DNA of 64,000 nt from JAMHWF01 sp035911095 (GTDB lineage Bacteria > Pseudomonadota > Gammaproteobacteria > Burkholderiales > Burkholderiaceae_C). Each line of letters starts with the position of its first letter. Position 1 is the first letter of the stretch. The stretch is from assembly GCA_035911095.1 (NCBI GenBank), contig JAMHWF010000114.1, positions 1-64,000 on the forward strand, read 5' to 3'. Positions 1 through 8,601 of this stretch are shown here, piece after piece. The notes below the pieces were generated by a model. The model ran no database searches. It had not been told where the DNA came from and worked only from the letters and a program-made list of their open reading frames with translations. The position numbers and the translations under genes are program-made.

Positions 1-927
1 GCCTTCAAGCCCTACAAGGACACCACCTTCTCGATGATGCGCGAGGCCGCGCGGCGCGGCGCCGTGCTGCGCCACTGCACGCCGGCCGACCTGTCGTGGA
101 CGCAGGGCGGGCGTGTCGTCGCTCGCGCGCGCCGCCTGGTGCTGACCGGCAGCACCGAACCCGACGACTGGTACCGCTTCGACGACGCAGTGGCCGAGGC
201 GCTCGCGCTTGCCGACGTCGACGCGGTGCTGATGCGCAAGGACCCGCCGTTCGACAGCGAGTACTTCTACTCGACCCACCTGCTCGAGCAGGCCGAGCGC
301 GAGGGCGCCCGGGTGTTCAACCGGCCGGCCGCCCTGCGCGACCATCCGGAGAAGCTGGCGATCCTCGAGTTCCCGCAGTTCATCACGCCGACCCTCGTCA
401 CGCGCAGCGCCAACGACGTGCGCCGCTTCCACGCCGAGCACCGCGACGTGATCCTGAAGCCGCTCGACGGCATGGGCGGCATGGGCATCTTCCGCGTCGG
501 CCCGGACGGGCTGAACCTCGGCAGCATCATCGAGACGCTCAACCGCGACGGCGCGCAGACGCTGATGGTGCAGCGCTTCGTGCCCGAGATCGCCCAGGGC
601 GACAAGCGCATCCTGATCATCGGCGGCGAGGTCGTGCCCTACTGCCTCGCGCGCATCCCGCAGGGCCAGGAGGTGCGCGGCAACCTCGCCGCCGGCGGCA
701 AGGGCGTGACGCAGGCGATCTCGCCGCGCGACCGCGAGATCGCCGAGGCGCTCGGCCCGACGCTCGCCGCGCGCGGGCTGCTGCTGGTGGGCATCGACGT
801 GATCGGCGAGCGCCTGACCGAGATCAACGTGACCAGCCCGACCTGCTTCCAGGAGATCACGCGCGACAGCGGCTTCGACGTGCCGCGCCTGTTCATCGAC
901 GCGCTGGAGCGCGCGCTCGCCGGCTGA
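1..927 (+). CDS. gshB: Glutathione synthetase, 5' end outside the window
   Basis: ATP-grasp enzyme that joins gamma-glutamylcysteine and glycine to make glutathione in the cytosol. The frame is open from base 1 and starts mid-protein with AFKPYKDTTFSMMREAARRG, the N-terminal domain of GshB, so the start codon lies upstream of the window; the Met at base 34 is internal. The ATP-grasp core follows: ILKPLDGMGGMGIFRV is the glycine-rich ATP loop, and GKGVTQ and EINVTSPT near the C-terminus are the nucleotide and metal-binding segments. At least 308 residues are present out of a usual 315-320, so only a few residues are missing. It converges with the next gene. Identification is by family motifs and near full-length match. 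Confidence 0.96.
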   Translation, partial: AFKPYKDTTFSMMREAARRGAVLRHCTPADLSWTQGGRVVARARRLVLTGSTEPDDWYRFDDAVAEALALADVDAVLMRKDPPFDSEYFYSTHLLEQAEREGARVFNRPAALRDHPEKLAILEFPQFITPTLVTRSANDVRRFHAEHRDVILKPLDGMGGMGIFRVGPDGLNLGSIIETLNRDGAQTLMVQRFVPEIAQGDKRILIIGGEVVPYCLARIPQGQEVRGNLAAGGKGVTQAISPRDREIAEALGPTLAARGLLLVGIDVIGERLTEINVTSPTCFQEITRDSGFDVPRLFIDALERALAG

Positions 928-969
928 GCGCCGCGGCGCCGGAGGCGCGCCGCCGTGCCCGGCGAGGCC

Positions 970-3276
970 TCAGGGCACCTCGTCGGTCTCGCGCAGCAGC
1001 ACGCACTGCGGGTGGTTGCGCCAGCGGGGCGTCTCGCACTGCGTCTGCATGCAGCGGTAGAGCGCGAACTGGGTGCGCGGCTCGCAAAGCTCCCGCGGGG
1101 AGGTCGGCGAGATGATCGCCCGCTCGTCGTCGCGCAGGCTCGGCAGCTCGAGCGTCGGCCGCGTCGCGACCGCGGGCGGCGGCGGCGGCCGCCGCACGGG
1201 CGCCGGCGCAGGGGCGGGTGCGGGCGCCGGGCTGCGCGCCAGCGGCGCGGCAGGCGGCGGAGCGGGGGCCGGCAGCGGCGCGGACATCGCTGGCGGCAGG
1301 GCAGCCGCGGGCGGCGCGGCCTGCGGTGGCGGGGGCAGGGGTGCCGGCGCGGCAGGCGCCGGGGGCGCGGCTCCTGGCCTCGCGGGCGGCAGGTCTTCGA
1401 GCGGGTCGGTCGGCGTCGAGCGGGTCGCGCCATCGCCCGGCAGCGGCGTCGACCCATGCCCGTTCGCGCTCGCGCCAGCCAGCGCCGCCTCCGCCGCGGC
1501 GAGTGCCGCCTCGGCCGAGATCACCGACGGCGAAGGGCCGGTCTGCGCACCGACTCCACCGGGCGGCGCCGCCGCCGGCCTCGCCGGCTCGCCCCCCATC
1601 TCGAGCCACTTCGTCAGGGTGGTCGCGACGACGCGGTCCTCGTCGAGGAACCAGACGCCGAGCCCGACCGCGCCGGCCAGCGCCAGGACGGCGATCGTGG
1701 CGACGGCGCGCGAGCTCGGCCTCGGCGGCCCACTCTGGCGGCTGTCGTAGGGCTCCTGCCCGGCCGGGCCCGGCGGGACGCCCATCGCGAGGTCGAGGTC
1801 GGCGCGGATCTGCGCCAGCAGCGCCTGGTCGTCGGCGCTCGGAGGGTCGATCGCCAGTGGTCCGGGGTTCGCGCCAGGGGGTCGCGGCGGGACGCCGCGC
1901 AGCGGCGGTGGCTGGGGCACTGGCGGGTCCGGCAGCCAGTCCATCATCGGTCGCGTCGGCGCGCCGAGCGGGTCCTCGTCGGGCGTGTGGCCGCGGGTGC
2001 CGAAGCTGGCGCGGAAGGCCGGCGCCGGCGGGATCGCTGCCCGCTGCGGCGCGGCGGGTGGGCGCGCCGCAGGCATCGGCGGGCGCACCGTCGGCGGTGC
2101 GCGCCAGGCCGAAGGCGGGGGCGCGGCCGGGGGCTGGCCCGAGCCTGCCGGTCCGTCGCGCACCGGCAGCGGCAGGCCGTCGGGCCCGAGCGGCCGCACC
2201 GCCGCCGGCGCGACCTCCTCGGGCGGGCGCACCGGTGGCGGCGGCAACGGCTTGGGCGGCAACGGCCATTCGGCGGCCTGACGGGACGACTCGTCGACGT
2301 CGAGGCCGAAGGCGGTGCGCAACGCCGGGATGCTGCGCAGGCGGTCGTCCGGGCTCGGCGACATCGACGCTTCGAGCGCCGCCAGGAACCGCGCGCTGTA
2401 GCTGAGCGTCGGATAACGCTCGCGCAGGCGCACCACCGCGCCCGCAAGCGGGGTCGGCGTCCCCGCGCCGGTGCCGGCGAACCGGCGCCCTTCGAGGCAG
2501 TAGCGGACAACCGCCGCCAGCGCGTAGACGTCGCTCCACGGCCCGAGGCGCCGGTCGTCGGCGTCGATCTGCTCGGGCGGCACGAAGATCGGCTGCATCA
2601 GCCCCATCAGCGCGTAGGTGCGGTCGTCGACCACGGCGCGGCGCGCGGCGCCGAAGCCCGAGAGCAGCGGGCGGTCGTCGGGCAGCAACAGCACGCTGTC
2701 GGGCGAGATGTCGAGGTGCAGCCCCTCGGCCGCATGCAGCGTCTGCAGCGCGCCGCTCAGGCCCTCGATCAGGCCGAGCAGCGATGCTTCGTCGGGTGGG
2801 CCGTCCATCGCGTCGCGCAGCGTGCGCAGGCGCGTGCCCTGGTGCGGCGGTGCCTCGCGGTAGGCGGTGCCGTTGGCACGCCAGCAGCGCGCGACGCGCG
2901 GCAGCGACGGGTGGCGGCAGCCGGCCAGGCGCGTCGACTCGTCGAGGAAGGCGCGCAGCCCGGCGTCGAACGAGGCGGCCGAGACCGGGTTGCGCAGCGC
3001 CACGCGCTGCCCTTCGCCGCGGCCGGCGATCGAGCCGGGCAGGTACTCGTCGATCGTGACCGCCTCCTGGCGCTCGAGATCGGTCGCCAGGTAGGAGATG
3101 ACGAAGCCGTCGGTGGCCAGCGCGCGGTCGATGCGGTACTTGTCGAGCGTCGCGTCCGGCGCCAGCGCATCGGCCGGTCCGGGGACTTCAGTGGCAGCTT
3201 GGGCCTGCGCGCCAGCGGCCTCGGCGGAAGAGGGCGGCGGAGGTACTGGCGACGCGTCGGGTCGTTCCTGCGACAT
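970..3276 (-). CDS. Membrane-anchored pseudokinase of the PEGA-type Ser/Thr kinase family
   Basis: 768 residues. About residues 45-330 follow a bacterial Ser/Thr kinase fold of the group that normally reads VAIKEYLP after the glycine loop. Here it reads AVTIDEYLPG, so the catalytic Lys is Asp76. The glycine loop is degenerate (ATDGFV). The catalytic loop is HLDISPDSVLLL (His187, Asp189; Lys and Asn replaced by Ser), and DFG is SGFG (Ser206). With Lys, Asn and the DFG Asp all gone, it is unlikely to phosphorylate. A long Pro/Ala/Arg-rich stretch follows, then one membrane helix near 518-542, another Pro/Ala linker and a Cys-rich C-terminus (CEPRTQFALYRCMQTQCETP). I chose the ATG at 3276; an in-frame TTG at 3303 is possible. 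It may act as a scaffold or sensor, which is inference. Confidence 0.8.
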   Translation of the reverse strand: MSQERPDASPVPPPPSSAEAAGAQAQAATEVPGPADALAPDATLDKYRIDRALATDGFVISYLATDLERQEAVTIDEYLPGSIAGRGEGQRVALRNPVSAASFDAGLRAFLDESTRLAGCRHPSLPRVARCWRANGTAYREAPPHQGTRLRTLRDAMDGPPDEASLLGLIEGLSGALQTLHAAEGLHLDISPDSVLLLPDDRPLLSGFGAARRAVVDDRTYALMGLMQPIFVPPEQIDADDRRLGPWSDVYALAAVVRYCLEGRRFAGTGAGTPTPLAGAVVRLRERYPTLSYSARFLAALEASMSPSPDDRLRSIPALRTAFGLDVDESSRQAAEWPLPPKPLPPPPVRPPEEVAPAAVRPLGPDGLPLPVRDGPAGSGQPPAAPPPSAWRAPPTVRPPMPAARPPAAPQRAAIPPAPAFRASFGTRGHTPDEDPLGAPTRPMMDWLPDPPVPQPPPLRGVPPRPPGANPGPLAIDPPSADDQALLAQIRADLDLAMGVPPGPAGQEPYDSRQSGPPRPSSRAVATIAVLALAGAVGLGVWFLDEDRVVATTLTKWLEMGGEPARPAAAPPGGVGAQTGPSPSVISAEAALAAAEAALAGASANGHGSTPLPGDGATRSTPTDPLEDLPPARPGAAPPAPAAPAPLPPPPQAAPPAAALPPAMSAPLPAPAPPPAAPLARSPAPAPAPAPAPVRRPPPPPAVATRPTLELPSLRDDERAIISPTSPRELCEPRTQFALYRCMQTQCETPRWRNHPQCVLLRETDEVP

Positions 3277-3443
3277 GGAATGGGGTGAATTCAGGACACA
3301 CAAGGGTAGCGGAGGAACTCCTGCACGTTGTACGCCTTTGTATGGCGGAGGCGCTGCGAGTGCCGTCGGCGAGGCCTCAGATGCCTTGGCGACACCGCAA
3401 GTCGGGCGGCCAGCGGCGTGAGTCGCGCGCTAAGCGCGCATTA

Positions 3444-3458
3444 GTTCGTTAATCGAGC
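3444..3458. promoter_or_regulatory. Candidate PobR operator
   Basis: GTTCGTTAATCGAGC is a near-palindrome with TTAA at its centre, lying 114 bases before the pobR start. It resembles the GTTCGAT-ATCGAAC type of site bound by IclR-family aromatic-acid regulators (PcaU/PobR). The surrounding 3420-3560 is visibly poorer in GC than the genes around it, as expected of a promoter. Assignment to PobR is by resemblance only. Confidence 0.4.
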
Positions 3459-3572
3459 GTTTGATTCGGATCTCGGCCATTACGCTCGACACAACAACCA
3501 ACGACAAGCCGAAACACCGGCAATCAGCCTTGAATGCGCGCTATGCGCACGATGAGGCGAATGGAGACTCCG

Positions 3573-4406
3573 ATGACCCTGGCCCCCCGCACCCTCTCCG
3601 CGGCCGAAGAGGACACCGCCGCCCCCGAGCCGGTCGAGACCGACCCACCGCCGACCCACCCGCGCGACCTGGTGGCCGGGCTGGCCAACGGCCTCGCGGT
3701 GATCGAAGCCTTCGACCAGGACCGCCCCCGCCTCTCGGTGAGCGAAGTCGCCGAGCGCACCGGCCTGACACGCGCCGCGGCGCGCCGCTACCTGATCACG
3801 CTGGCCCACCTCGGCTACGCCCAGCAGGACCGGCGCCTGTTCGGCTTGACACCCAAAGTGTTGCGTCTTGGCCACAGTTATACCTATTCGGCCCGCCTGC
3901 CACGGGTCATCCAGCCCCAGCTGCAGCGCCTGGCCTATGCGATCCAGGAGGCCGCCTGCGCCGGCGTGCTCGATGGCGACGACGTGATCAACGTCAGCGC
4001 GGCGAGTGCCGGGCGGCTCGTCTCGGCCACCCTGCAGCCCGGCACCCGGGTGCCGGCGCACTGCACGGCCAACGGACGCGTGCTGCTCGCCGCGCTGCCG
4101 CAGGCCGAGGTGGAGGCCTGGGTCGCACTCCAGACGCTCGCGCCGCTGACCCCGCACACCGTCACGCAGAAGGAGCGCCTCGGCCTCGAGATCGCCCGCG
4201 CCCGCGCCCAGGGCTACTGCGTGGTCGACCAGGAGCTCGAGCTCGGCCTGCGCACGATCGCCGTGCCGCTGCGCAACTACCGCGGCGACACCGTCGCGGC
4301 GATGAACCTGAGCGCCCACGCCGCCCGCGTGCGCGTCGACGAGCTGATCGACCAGTGCCTGCCGGCCCTGCTGCAGGCGCAGGCGCAGCTGCGCACCCTG
4401 CTCTGA
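3573..4406 (+). CDS. pobR: IclR-family regulator, PobR/PcaR type
   Basis: DNA-binding regulator expected to sense 4-hydroxybenzoate and switch on pobA. An N-terminal winged helix-turn-helix (LSVSEVAERTGLTRAAARRY) is followed by the IclR effector-binding domain, including AHCTANGRVLLA and GYCVVDQELELGLRTIAVPL, which are typical of the PcaR/PcaU/PobR branch. Of several nearby in-frame ATGs I chose 3573 because GGAGA (3563-3567) sits five bases before it, giving 277 residues. It lies 71 bases upstream of pobA on the same strand, whereas the Acinetobacter pair is divergent. Family assignment is firm; the pob rather than pca role rests on the neighbour. Confidence 0.88.
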   Translation: MTLAPRTLSAAEEDTAAPEPVETDPPPTHPRDLVAGLANGLAVIEAFDQDRPRLSVSEVAERTGLTRAAARRYLITLAHLGYAQQDRRLFGLTPKVLRLGHSYTYSARLPRVIQPQLQRLAYAIQEAACAGVLDGDDVINVSAASAGRLVSATLQPGTRVPAHCTANGRVLLAALPQAEVEAWVALQTLAPLTPHTVTQKERLGLEIARARAQGYCVVDQELELGLRTIAVPLRNYRGDTVAAMNLSAHAARVRVDELIDQCLPALLQAQAQLRTLL

Positions 4407-4477
4407 ACGCCGCGCCGGCTGCCGGCGCACCACCGCCCACCCGCCCAGCGCCTCGCATGCACCGAGGAGACAAGACC

Positions 4478-5677
4478 ATGAGCCCCACCCACCCCCCACG
4501 CCGCACCCAGGTGGCGATCATCGGCGCCGGCCCCTCGGGCCTGTTGCTCGGCCAGCTGCTGCAGCGCGCCGGCGTCGACAACGTCGTGCTCGAGCGCCAG
4601 AGCGGCGAGTACGTGCTCGGCCGCATCCGCGCCGGCGTGCTCGAGCAGACGACGGCCGACCTGCTCGACGAGGCCGGCGTCGGCGCGCGCATGCACGCCG
4701 AAGGCCTGCCGCACGACGGCTACGAGCTGTGCTTCGACGGCGCACGCCACCGCATCGACCTCAAGGGCCTGACCGGCGGCAAGCAGGTGGTGGTCTACGG
4801 CCAGACGGAAGTGACGCGCGACCTGATGGACGCCCGCGCGCAGACCGGCGGCGTCACCGTCTACGAGGCGAAGGACGTCGCGCTGCACGACTTCGACGGC
4901 ACGCGCCCGCGCGTCAGCTACACCCACGGCGGCCAGCGCCACGAGCTCGAATGCGACTTCATCGCCGGCTGCGACGGCTACCACGGCCCGAGCCGCGCCA
5001 GCGTGCCCGCCGACGCGCTGAAGACCTACGAGCGCGTCTATCCCTTCGGCTGGCTCGGCATCCTGGCCGACACGCCGCCTGTAGGGCACGAACTCATCTA
5101 CTCGAACCACGAGCGCGGCTTCGCGCTGTGCTCGATGCGCTCGGCCACGCGCACCCGCTACTACCTGCAGTGCCCGCTCGACGACAAGGTCGAGCAATGG
5201 AGCGACGACGCCTTCTGGGACGAACTGCGCCGCCGCCTCGACCGCGAGGCCGCCGAATCGCTCGTCACCGGCCCCTCGATCGAGAAGAGCATCGCGCCGC
5301 TGCGCAGCTTCGTCGCCGAGCCGATGCGCTTCGGCCGCCTGTTCCTGGCCGGCGACGCCGCGCACATCGTGCCGCCGACCGGGGCGAAGGGGCTGAACCT
5401 CGCCGCCTCGGACGTGCGCTTCCTGTCGCGCGCGCTGATCGAGCACTACCGCGAGCGCAGCGACGAAGGGATCGACCGCTACTCCGAGCGCTGCCTGCGC
5501 CGCGTCTGGCGGGCCTCGCGTTTCTCGTGGTGGTTCACCTCGCTGATGCACAAGTTTCCGGACACCGGCGAGATCGGGCAGAAGCTGCAGCACGCCGAGC
5601 TGGAGTACCTGGTGCGCTCGCAAGCGGCCTCGACGACGATGGCGGAGAACTACGTGGGGCTGGACTTCGAGGATTGA
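4478..5677 (+). CDS. pobA: 4-hydroxybenzoate 3-monooxygenase
   Basis: Flavoprotein that uses NAD(P)H and oxygen to turn 4-hydroxybenzoate into protocatechuate, feeding the beta-ketoadipate route. 399 residues, close to the usual 390-395. The FAD dinucleotide motif GAGPSG is at residues 16-21. The NAD(P)H/FAD motif CDGYHGPSR lies mid-protein, and GDAAHIVPPTGAKGLNLAASD (from about residue 292, Asp293) is the second FAD contact. The start is supported by GAGGAGA at 4464-4470. It follows pobR and no protocatechuate-cleaving genes are in the window, so the lower pathway is encoded elsewhere. Confidence 0.97.
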   Translation: MSPTHPPRRTQVAIIGAGPSGLLLGQLLQRAGVDNVVLERQSGEYVLGRIRAGVLEQTTADLLDEAGVGARMHAEGLPHDGYELCFDGARHRIDLKGLTGGKQVVVYGQTEVTRDLMDARAQTGGVTVYEAKDVALHDFDGTRPRVSYTHGGQRHELECDFIAGCDGYHGPSRASVPADALKTYERVYPFGWLGILADTPPVGHELIYSNHERGFALCSMRSATRTRYYLQCPLDDKVEQWSDDAFWDELRRRLDREAAESLVTGPSIEKSIAPLRSFVAEPMRFGRLFLAGDAAHIVPPTGAKGLNLAASDVRFLSRALIEHYRERSDEGIDRYSERCLRRVWRASRFSWWFTSLMHKFPDTGEIGQKLQHAELEYLVRSQAASTTMAENYVGLDFED

Positions 5678-5820
5678 GGGCCTGCCTCGGGGCGCCGGGC
5701 CACGCGCCGGTGCTTGTCCATGAGTGCATCCGTTCCTTGTGGCCGGGCCCCGCCGGCGGCCGCGTCTTGTGCGATGGTCCGGGGCTTCGCCCTCGATCCG
5801 GACAAGAAAGAGAACAGGCC

Positions 5821-6495
5821 ATGGTCACGCACACGGAGATCGTCCTCAGGCTCTCGATGGCCGCGCTGCTCGGCGGCCTGGTCGGGCTGGAGCGCGAACG
5901 CCTCGAATGGGTCGCCGGCTTGCGCACCCACATGCTGGTCTGCCTCGGCTCGACGCTGGTGATGATCGTCTCGGTGTTCGGCTTCGCCGACGTCGTCGGC
6001 CGCGAAGGGGTCGTGCTCGATCCGTCACGCGTCGCGGCCCAGGTGGTCAGCGGCATCGGCTTCCTCGGCGCCGGCACCATCCTCTTCCTGCGCCGCGAGG
6101 TGATCCGCGGGCTGACCACGGCAGCCAGCCTGTGGACGGTGGCCGGCGTCGGGCTCGCCGTCGGCGGCGGCCTCTACACGGCAGCGATCGCGACGACGGC
6201 GCTGATCCTCGTCATCCTCGCACTGGTGAAGCCGCTGGAGCGGCGCATGTTCCGGCGCGACCAGGTGCGGCGCATCAACGTCGTCGTCGACCGCCAGCGG
6301 CTCTCGATCTCCGCGCTCGACGCCGCGCTGGAGCGCAGCAACCTGCTGGTCAAGGAGATCACGCTGCGCCAGTGGGACACGCCGGACGAGGACGTCGCCC
6401 AGATCGTCCTGATGCGCGGCGCCCCGCGCGACGCGATCGCCTCGCTGCTGGCGAGCCTGCGCGAGATCGACGGGGTGCGGTCGGTCAGCGCCTGA
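5821..6495 (+). CDS. MgtC/SapB-family inner-membrane protein with C-terminal domain
   Basis: 224 residues. The N-terminal half is a hydrophobic MgtC domain with GLERERLEWVAGLRTHMLV, SGIGFLGAGTILF and RGLTTAASLWTVAGVGLAVG. The C-terminal third (from about residue 145, RRINVVVDRQRLSISALDAAL) matches the soluble ACT-like domain of full-length MgtC/SapB proteins. MgtC proteins are linked to growth at low magnesium and to modulation of the F-type ATPase in pathogens; the role here is unknown. It stands alone downstream of pobA with a 143-base gap. A shorter paralogue lies at 8602-9180. Confidence 0.9.
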   Translation: MVTHTEIVLRLSMAALLGGLVGLERERLEWVAGLRTHMLVCLGSTLVMIVSVFGFADVVGREGVVLDPSRVAAQVVSGIGFLGAGTILFLRREVIRGLTTAASLWTVAGVGLAVGGGLYTAAIATTALILVILALVKPLERRMFRRDQVRRINVVVDRQRLSISALDAALERSNLLVKEITLRQWDTPDEDVAQIVLMRGAPRDAIASLLASLREIDGVRSVSA

Positions 6496-6553
6496 GGTGA
6501 TCGGCCAGGCCGCATCCGCAACTTGCGGCAGTCCTCGCGGTGATCGCACGGGC

Positions 6554-7021
6554 TCAGATCCAGCGTCGCACCCGGCGCATGTAGCTCGCGTAGGCCTCGC
6601 CGAAGCCCGCGAGCAGCGCCCGCTCCTCGGGCGCGATCTGGAAGCGGCCCATGTAGGCGCAGAACACCGGCACCAGTAGCAGTCCGGGCAGGCTGACAGC
6701 CCACGCAGCGACACCGGCCAGCGCCAGCGCCATGCCGAGGTACATCGGGTTGCGCGTGAACCGGTAGATGCCGGAAGTGACGACCGCGCTGGCGCGGTCC
6801 GGCGACAGGGGGTTGACGGTCGTCCGCGCGCGGCGGAACTCGACGACGCCGGCCGCCGCAATGGCCAGGCCGGCCAGCACCGCGGCCACGGAGACGAGGC
6901 GATGGCCGGGGAACGGAAGGTTCGCGCCCGGCGCCCATCTCGCCAGCGCGACGATGGCCGCCGCCAGCGCGGCGCAGAGGGCCAGCGGCGGCAGCTTGAG
7001 TTCCAGTCCCGCGGTACTCAT
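6554..7021 (-). CDS. Isoprenylcysteine carboxyl methyltransferase-like membrane protein
   Basis: 155 residues with four or five membrane helices. The conserved end TSGIYRFTRNPMYLGM, then RFQIAPEERALLAGFGEAYASYMRRVRRW as a split motif, is the signature of the ICMT/phospholipid methyltransferase superfamily, where the RNPMYLG segment and the distal EE and R residues form the S-adenosylmethionine site. Bacterial members rarely have a known substrate, and no prenylated protein is apparent nearby. It converges with the mgtC-like gene upstream of it on the map and is followed on the same strand by the VOC gene 48 bases away. Confidence 0.85.
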   Translation of the reverse strand: MSTAGLELKLPPLALCAALAAAIVALARWAPGANLPFPGHRLVSVAAVLAGLAIAAAGVVEFRRARTTVNPLSPDRASAVVTSGIYRFTRNPMYLGMALALAGVAAWAVSLPGLLLVPVFCAYMGRFQIAPEERALLAGFGEAYASYMRRVRRWI

Positions 7022-7069
7022 GGCAAGCAGGCGCTCGGCGGGCGAGCCATGACCGGCAGGCTCGATCGC

Positions 7070-7480
7070 CTACGCCTTCGGCCGCACGACCACCGACTCG
7101 GCCGACATCTCGGCCGGGCCGTGGTAGACGGCCTCGACGTTGTTGCCGTCCGGGTCGAGCGCGAAGGCGGCGTGGTAGCCGGGGTGATAGTGCCGCTCGC
7201 CCGGCGCGCCGTTGTCGCGCCCGCCATGCGCGAGGGCGGCCGCATGGAAGGCCGCCACGGCCTCGGGGCCGGACGCCTGGAAGGCGAGGTGCACCCTCGA
7301 CGGCTGCCCCTCGGCGCGGTCGATCCACAGCTCGTCGGCGGAGAAGTACTGCTCGCCTTCCCGGATGCCCTGGTCCTTGCCGATGGCCCGCAGCACCGCG
7401 CGATAGAAGCGCTTGCTGGCGTCCAGGTCGCTCACCCGCAGGTGCACGTGGTCGATGAGGCGGCCGCGATGGAACTCCAT
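7070..7480 (-). CDS. VOC-superfamily (glyoxalase/bleomycin-resistance fold) protein
   Basis: 136 residues, one complete vicinal-oxygen-chelate module. It opens with IDHVHLRVSDLDASKRFYRAVL and ends with GYHAAFALDPDGNNVEAVYHG, where His and Glu are the usual metal ligands. The start is supported by GGGAGA seven bases upstream on the minus strand. Substrates of this family are very varied (glyoxalase, dioxygenase, antibiotic binding) and nothing here fixes one. It may be co-transcribed with the downstream ICMT-like gene. Confidence 0.88.
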   Translation of the reverse strand: MEFHRGRLIDHVHLRVSDLDASKRFYRAVLRAIGKDQGIREGEQYFSADELWIDRAEGQPSRVHLAFQASGPEAVAAFHAAALAHGGRDNGAPGERHYHPGYHAAFALDPDGNNVEAVYHGPAEMSAESVVVRPKA

Positions 7481-7523
7481 GCAAGTCTCCCGTCTGGTGG
7501 GCGCGATGTGAATGCGACGAGGC

Positions 7524-7925
7524 TCAGGCGCCGCGCGACGCGCGCCCGATCCGCTCGGCCCGCTCCTGGACCTTGCCCTTCAGCAGCGCGACGCGGGCTT
7601 CGAGCTGTTGCAGCTCCTCAGCGTACTCGGCGGCCTTGATCGCCTCGATCTCGTCGCGGATCCGCTTGAGCTCGACGACTGCGTCTTCGGCGGGTGCCGA
7701 GCGGGGCTGGCCGCGCTCGGCGAGGTCGATCAGCACCTCGGTGATCAGGCCCAGCTGCTTGCCATAGCTCGCGACGTCGAAGGCCTTCTGCTCGATGCGC
7801 CCGTTGCCGGCGCCCGGCTTGATGCTGCCGAAGAACCAGCTGGTCGTCGGGTCGATGTCCTGGGCGACGTCGCCGCTCCAGGGCAGTTGGTATTGGGGGG
7901 ACCAGATCCAGAGCCAGGGAAACAT
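7524..7925 (-). CDS. Uncharacterised 133-aa protein with aromatic N-terminus and coiled-coil end
   Basis: I do not recognise a named family. The protein starts MFPWLWIWSPQYQLPWSGDV, unusually rich in Trp and Tyr, continues with AFDVASYGKQLGLITEVLIDL, and ends in a charged helix from about residue 85 (AVVELKRIRDEIEAIKAAEY onward) with heptad-like hydrophobic spacing suggesting a coiled coil. There is no signal peptide or membrane helix. It precedes the VOC gene on the same strand by 43 bases. The sequence looks like a real conserved protein rather than a chance frame because composition and periodicity differ from the other frames here. Confidence 0.72.
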   Translation of the reverse strand: MFPWLWIWSPQYQLPWSGDVAQDIDPTTSWFFGSIKPGAGNGRIEQKAFDVASYGKQLGLITEVLIDLAERGQPRSAPAEDAVVELKRIRDEIEAIKAAEYAEELQQLEARVALLKGKVQERAERIGRASRGA

Positions 7926-8164
7926 TTGCAGATCCTCAGTTGCAACGACAGGCCAGCCCTGTCATTTGTGGCGCCATGGATTCGACAGTCCACCGACGGT
8001 CCATCTACCAATACTGCCGAGGCATCCGCCGTCGTGCGACCCGGAACGGGACCTTCAACGTGCTGACGAAAGCCGCGCTTCGCAGTCCACCGCATCGGCC
8101 CCCGACGCGTCAAGCCCAAGCTGTCCTTGGTGAGCAATCTTGGGGGGACAGCGATCGGTTCCGG

Positions 8165-8557
8165 TCAGCCAGCTTGAGTCTTCGTCGCGGACGGCAGCCC
8201 GAGCCCCCGCACCCGCCCCGCCAGCGCCACCGCCCCCTCCGGCACCGCCGCGCCTTCAAGTCCCCCCTCCACCGCCCTCGCCACCATCCGCCGCAGCGTC
8301 CCCGCCTGCGGCGTGACGACGCCGAAGAACAGCGCCTGGTCGCCGCGCGCGATCAGCAGGGTCGGGAAGTTCTCGATGTCCAGCTCGCCGAGCGCCTCGT
8401 CGTGGTCCTCGATGTCGACCCAGGCGAACTGCGCCGCGGGGCCGAAGTCGGCGGCGGCGGCGTCGAACACGGCGCGGTACTCGTCGCAGGCGCGGCACCA
8501 GGCGGCGCACAGGCAGGCGACCAGCAGGGGCGCGTCGGGCGGGGTCGGCTCGGGCAT
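8165..8557 (-). CDS. Thioredoxin-fold protein
   Basis: 130 residues. The segment LLVACLCAAWCRACDEY carries a CxxC active site (CRAC), followed by FAWVDIEDHDEALGELDIENFPTLLI in two overlapping parts; the Pro before the Thr is the cis-Pro expected of thioredoxins. It lacks a signal peptide, so it should be a cytosolic disulfide oxidoreductase or a redox-linked helper. Its start is 44 bases from the divergent mgtC-like gene, so both promoters share that gap. The 239-base stretch 7926-8164 downstream of it, before the 7524-7925 gene, shows no gene I can support. Confidence 0.88.
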   Translation of the reverse strand: MPEPTPPDAPLLVACLCAAWCRACDEYRAVFDAAAADFGPAAQFAWVDIEDHDEALGELDIENFPTLLIARGDQALFFGVVTPQAGTLRRMVARAVEGGLEGAAVPEGAVALAGRVRGLGLPSATKTQAG

Positions 8558-8601
8558 CGGGGCAGTGTGCCGCAGCGGCGGCGCCGCTATCCTCGCGCGC
8601 G

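Noticed and set aside
3461..5677. Possible fusion of an Arg/Pro-rich domain to PobA
   Set aside because: The upstream part overlaps pobR in another frame, and PobA has a clean ribosome-binding site and a full-length match from 4478.
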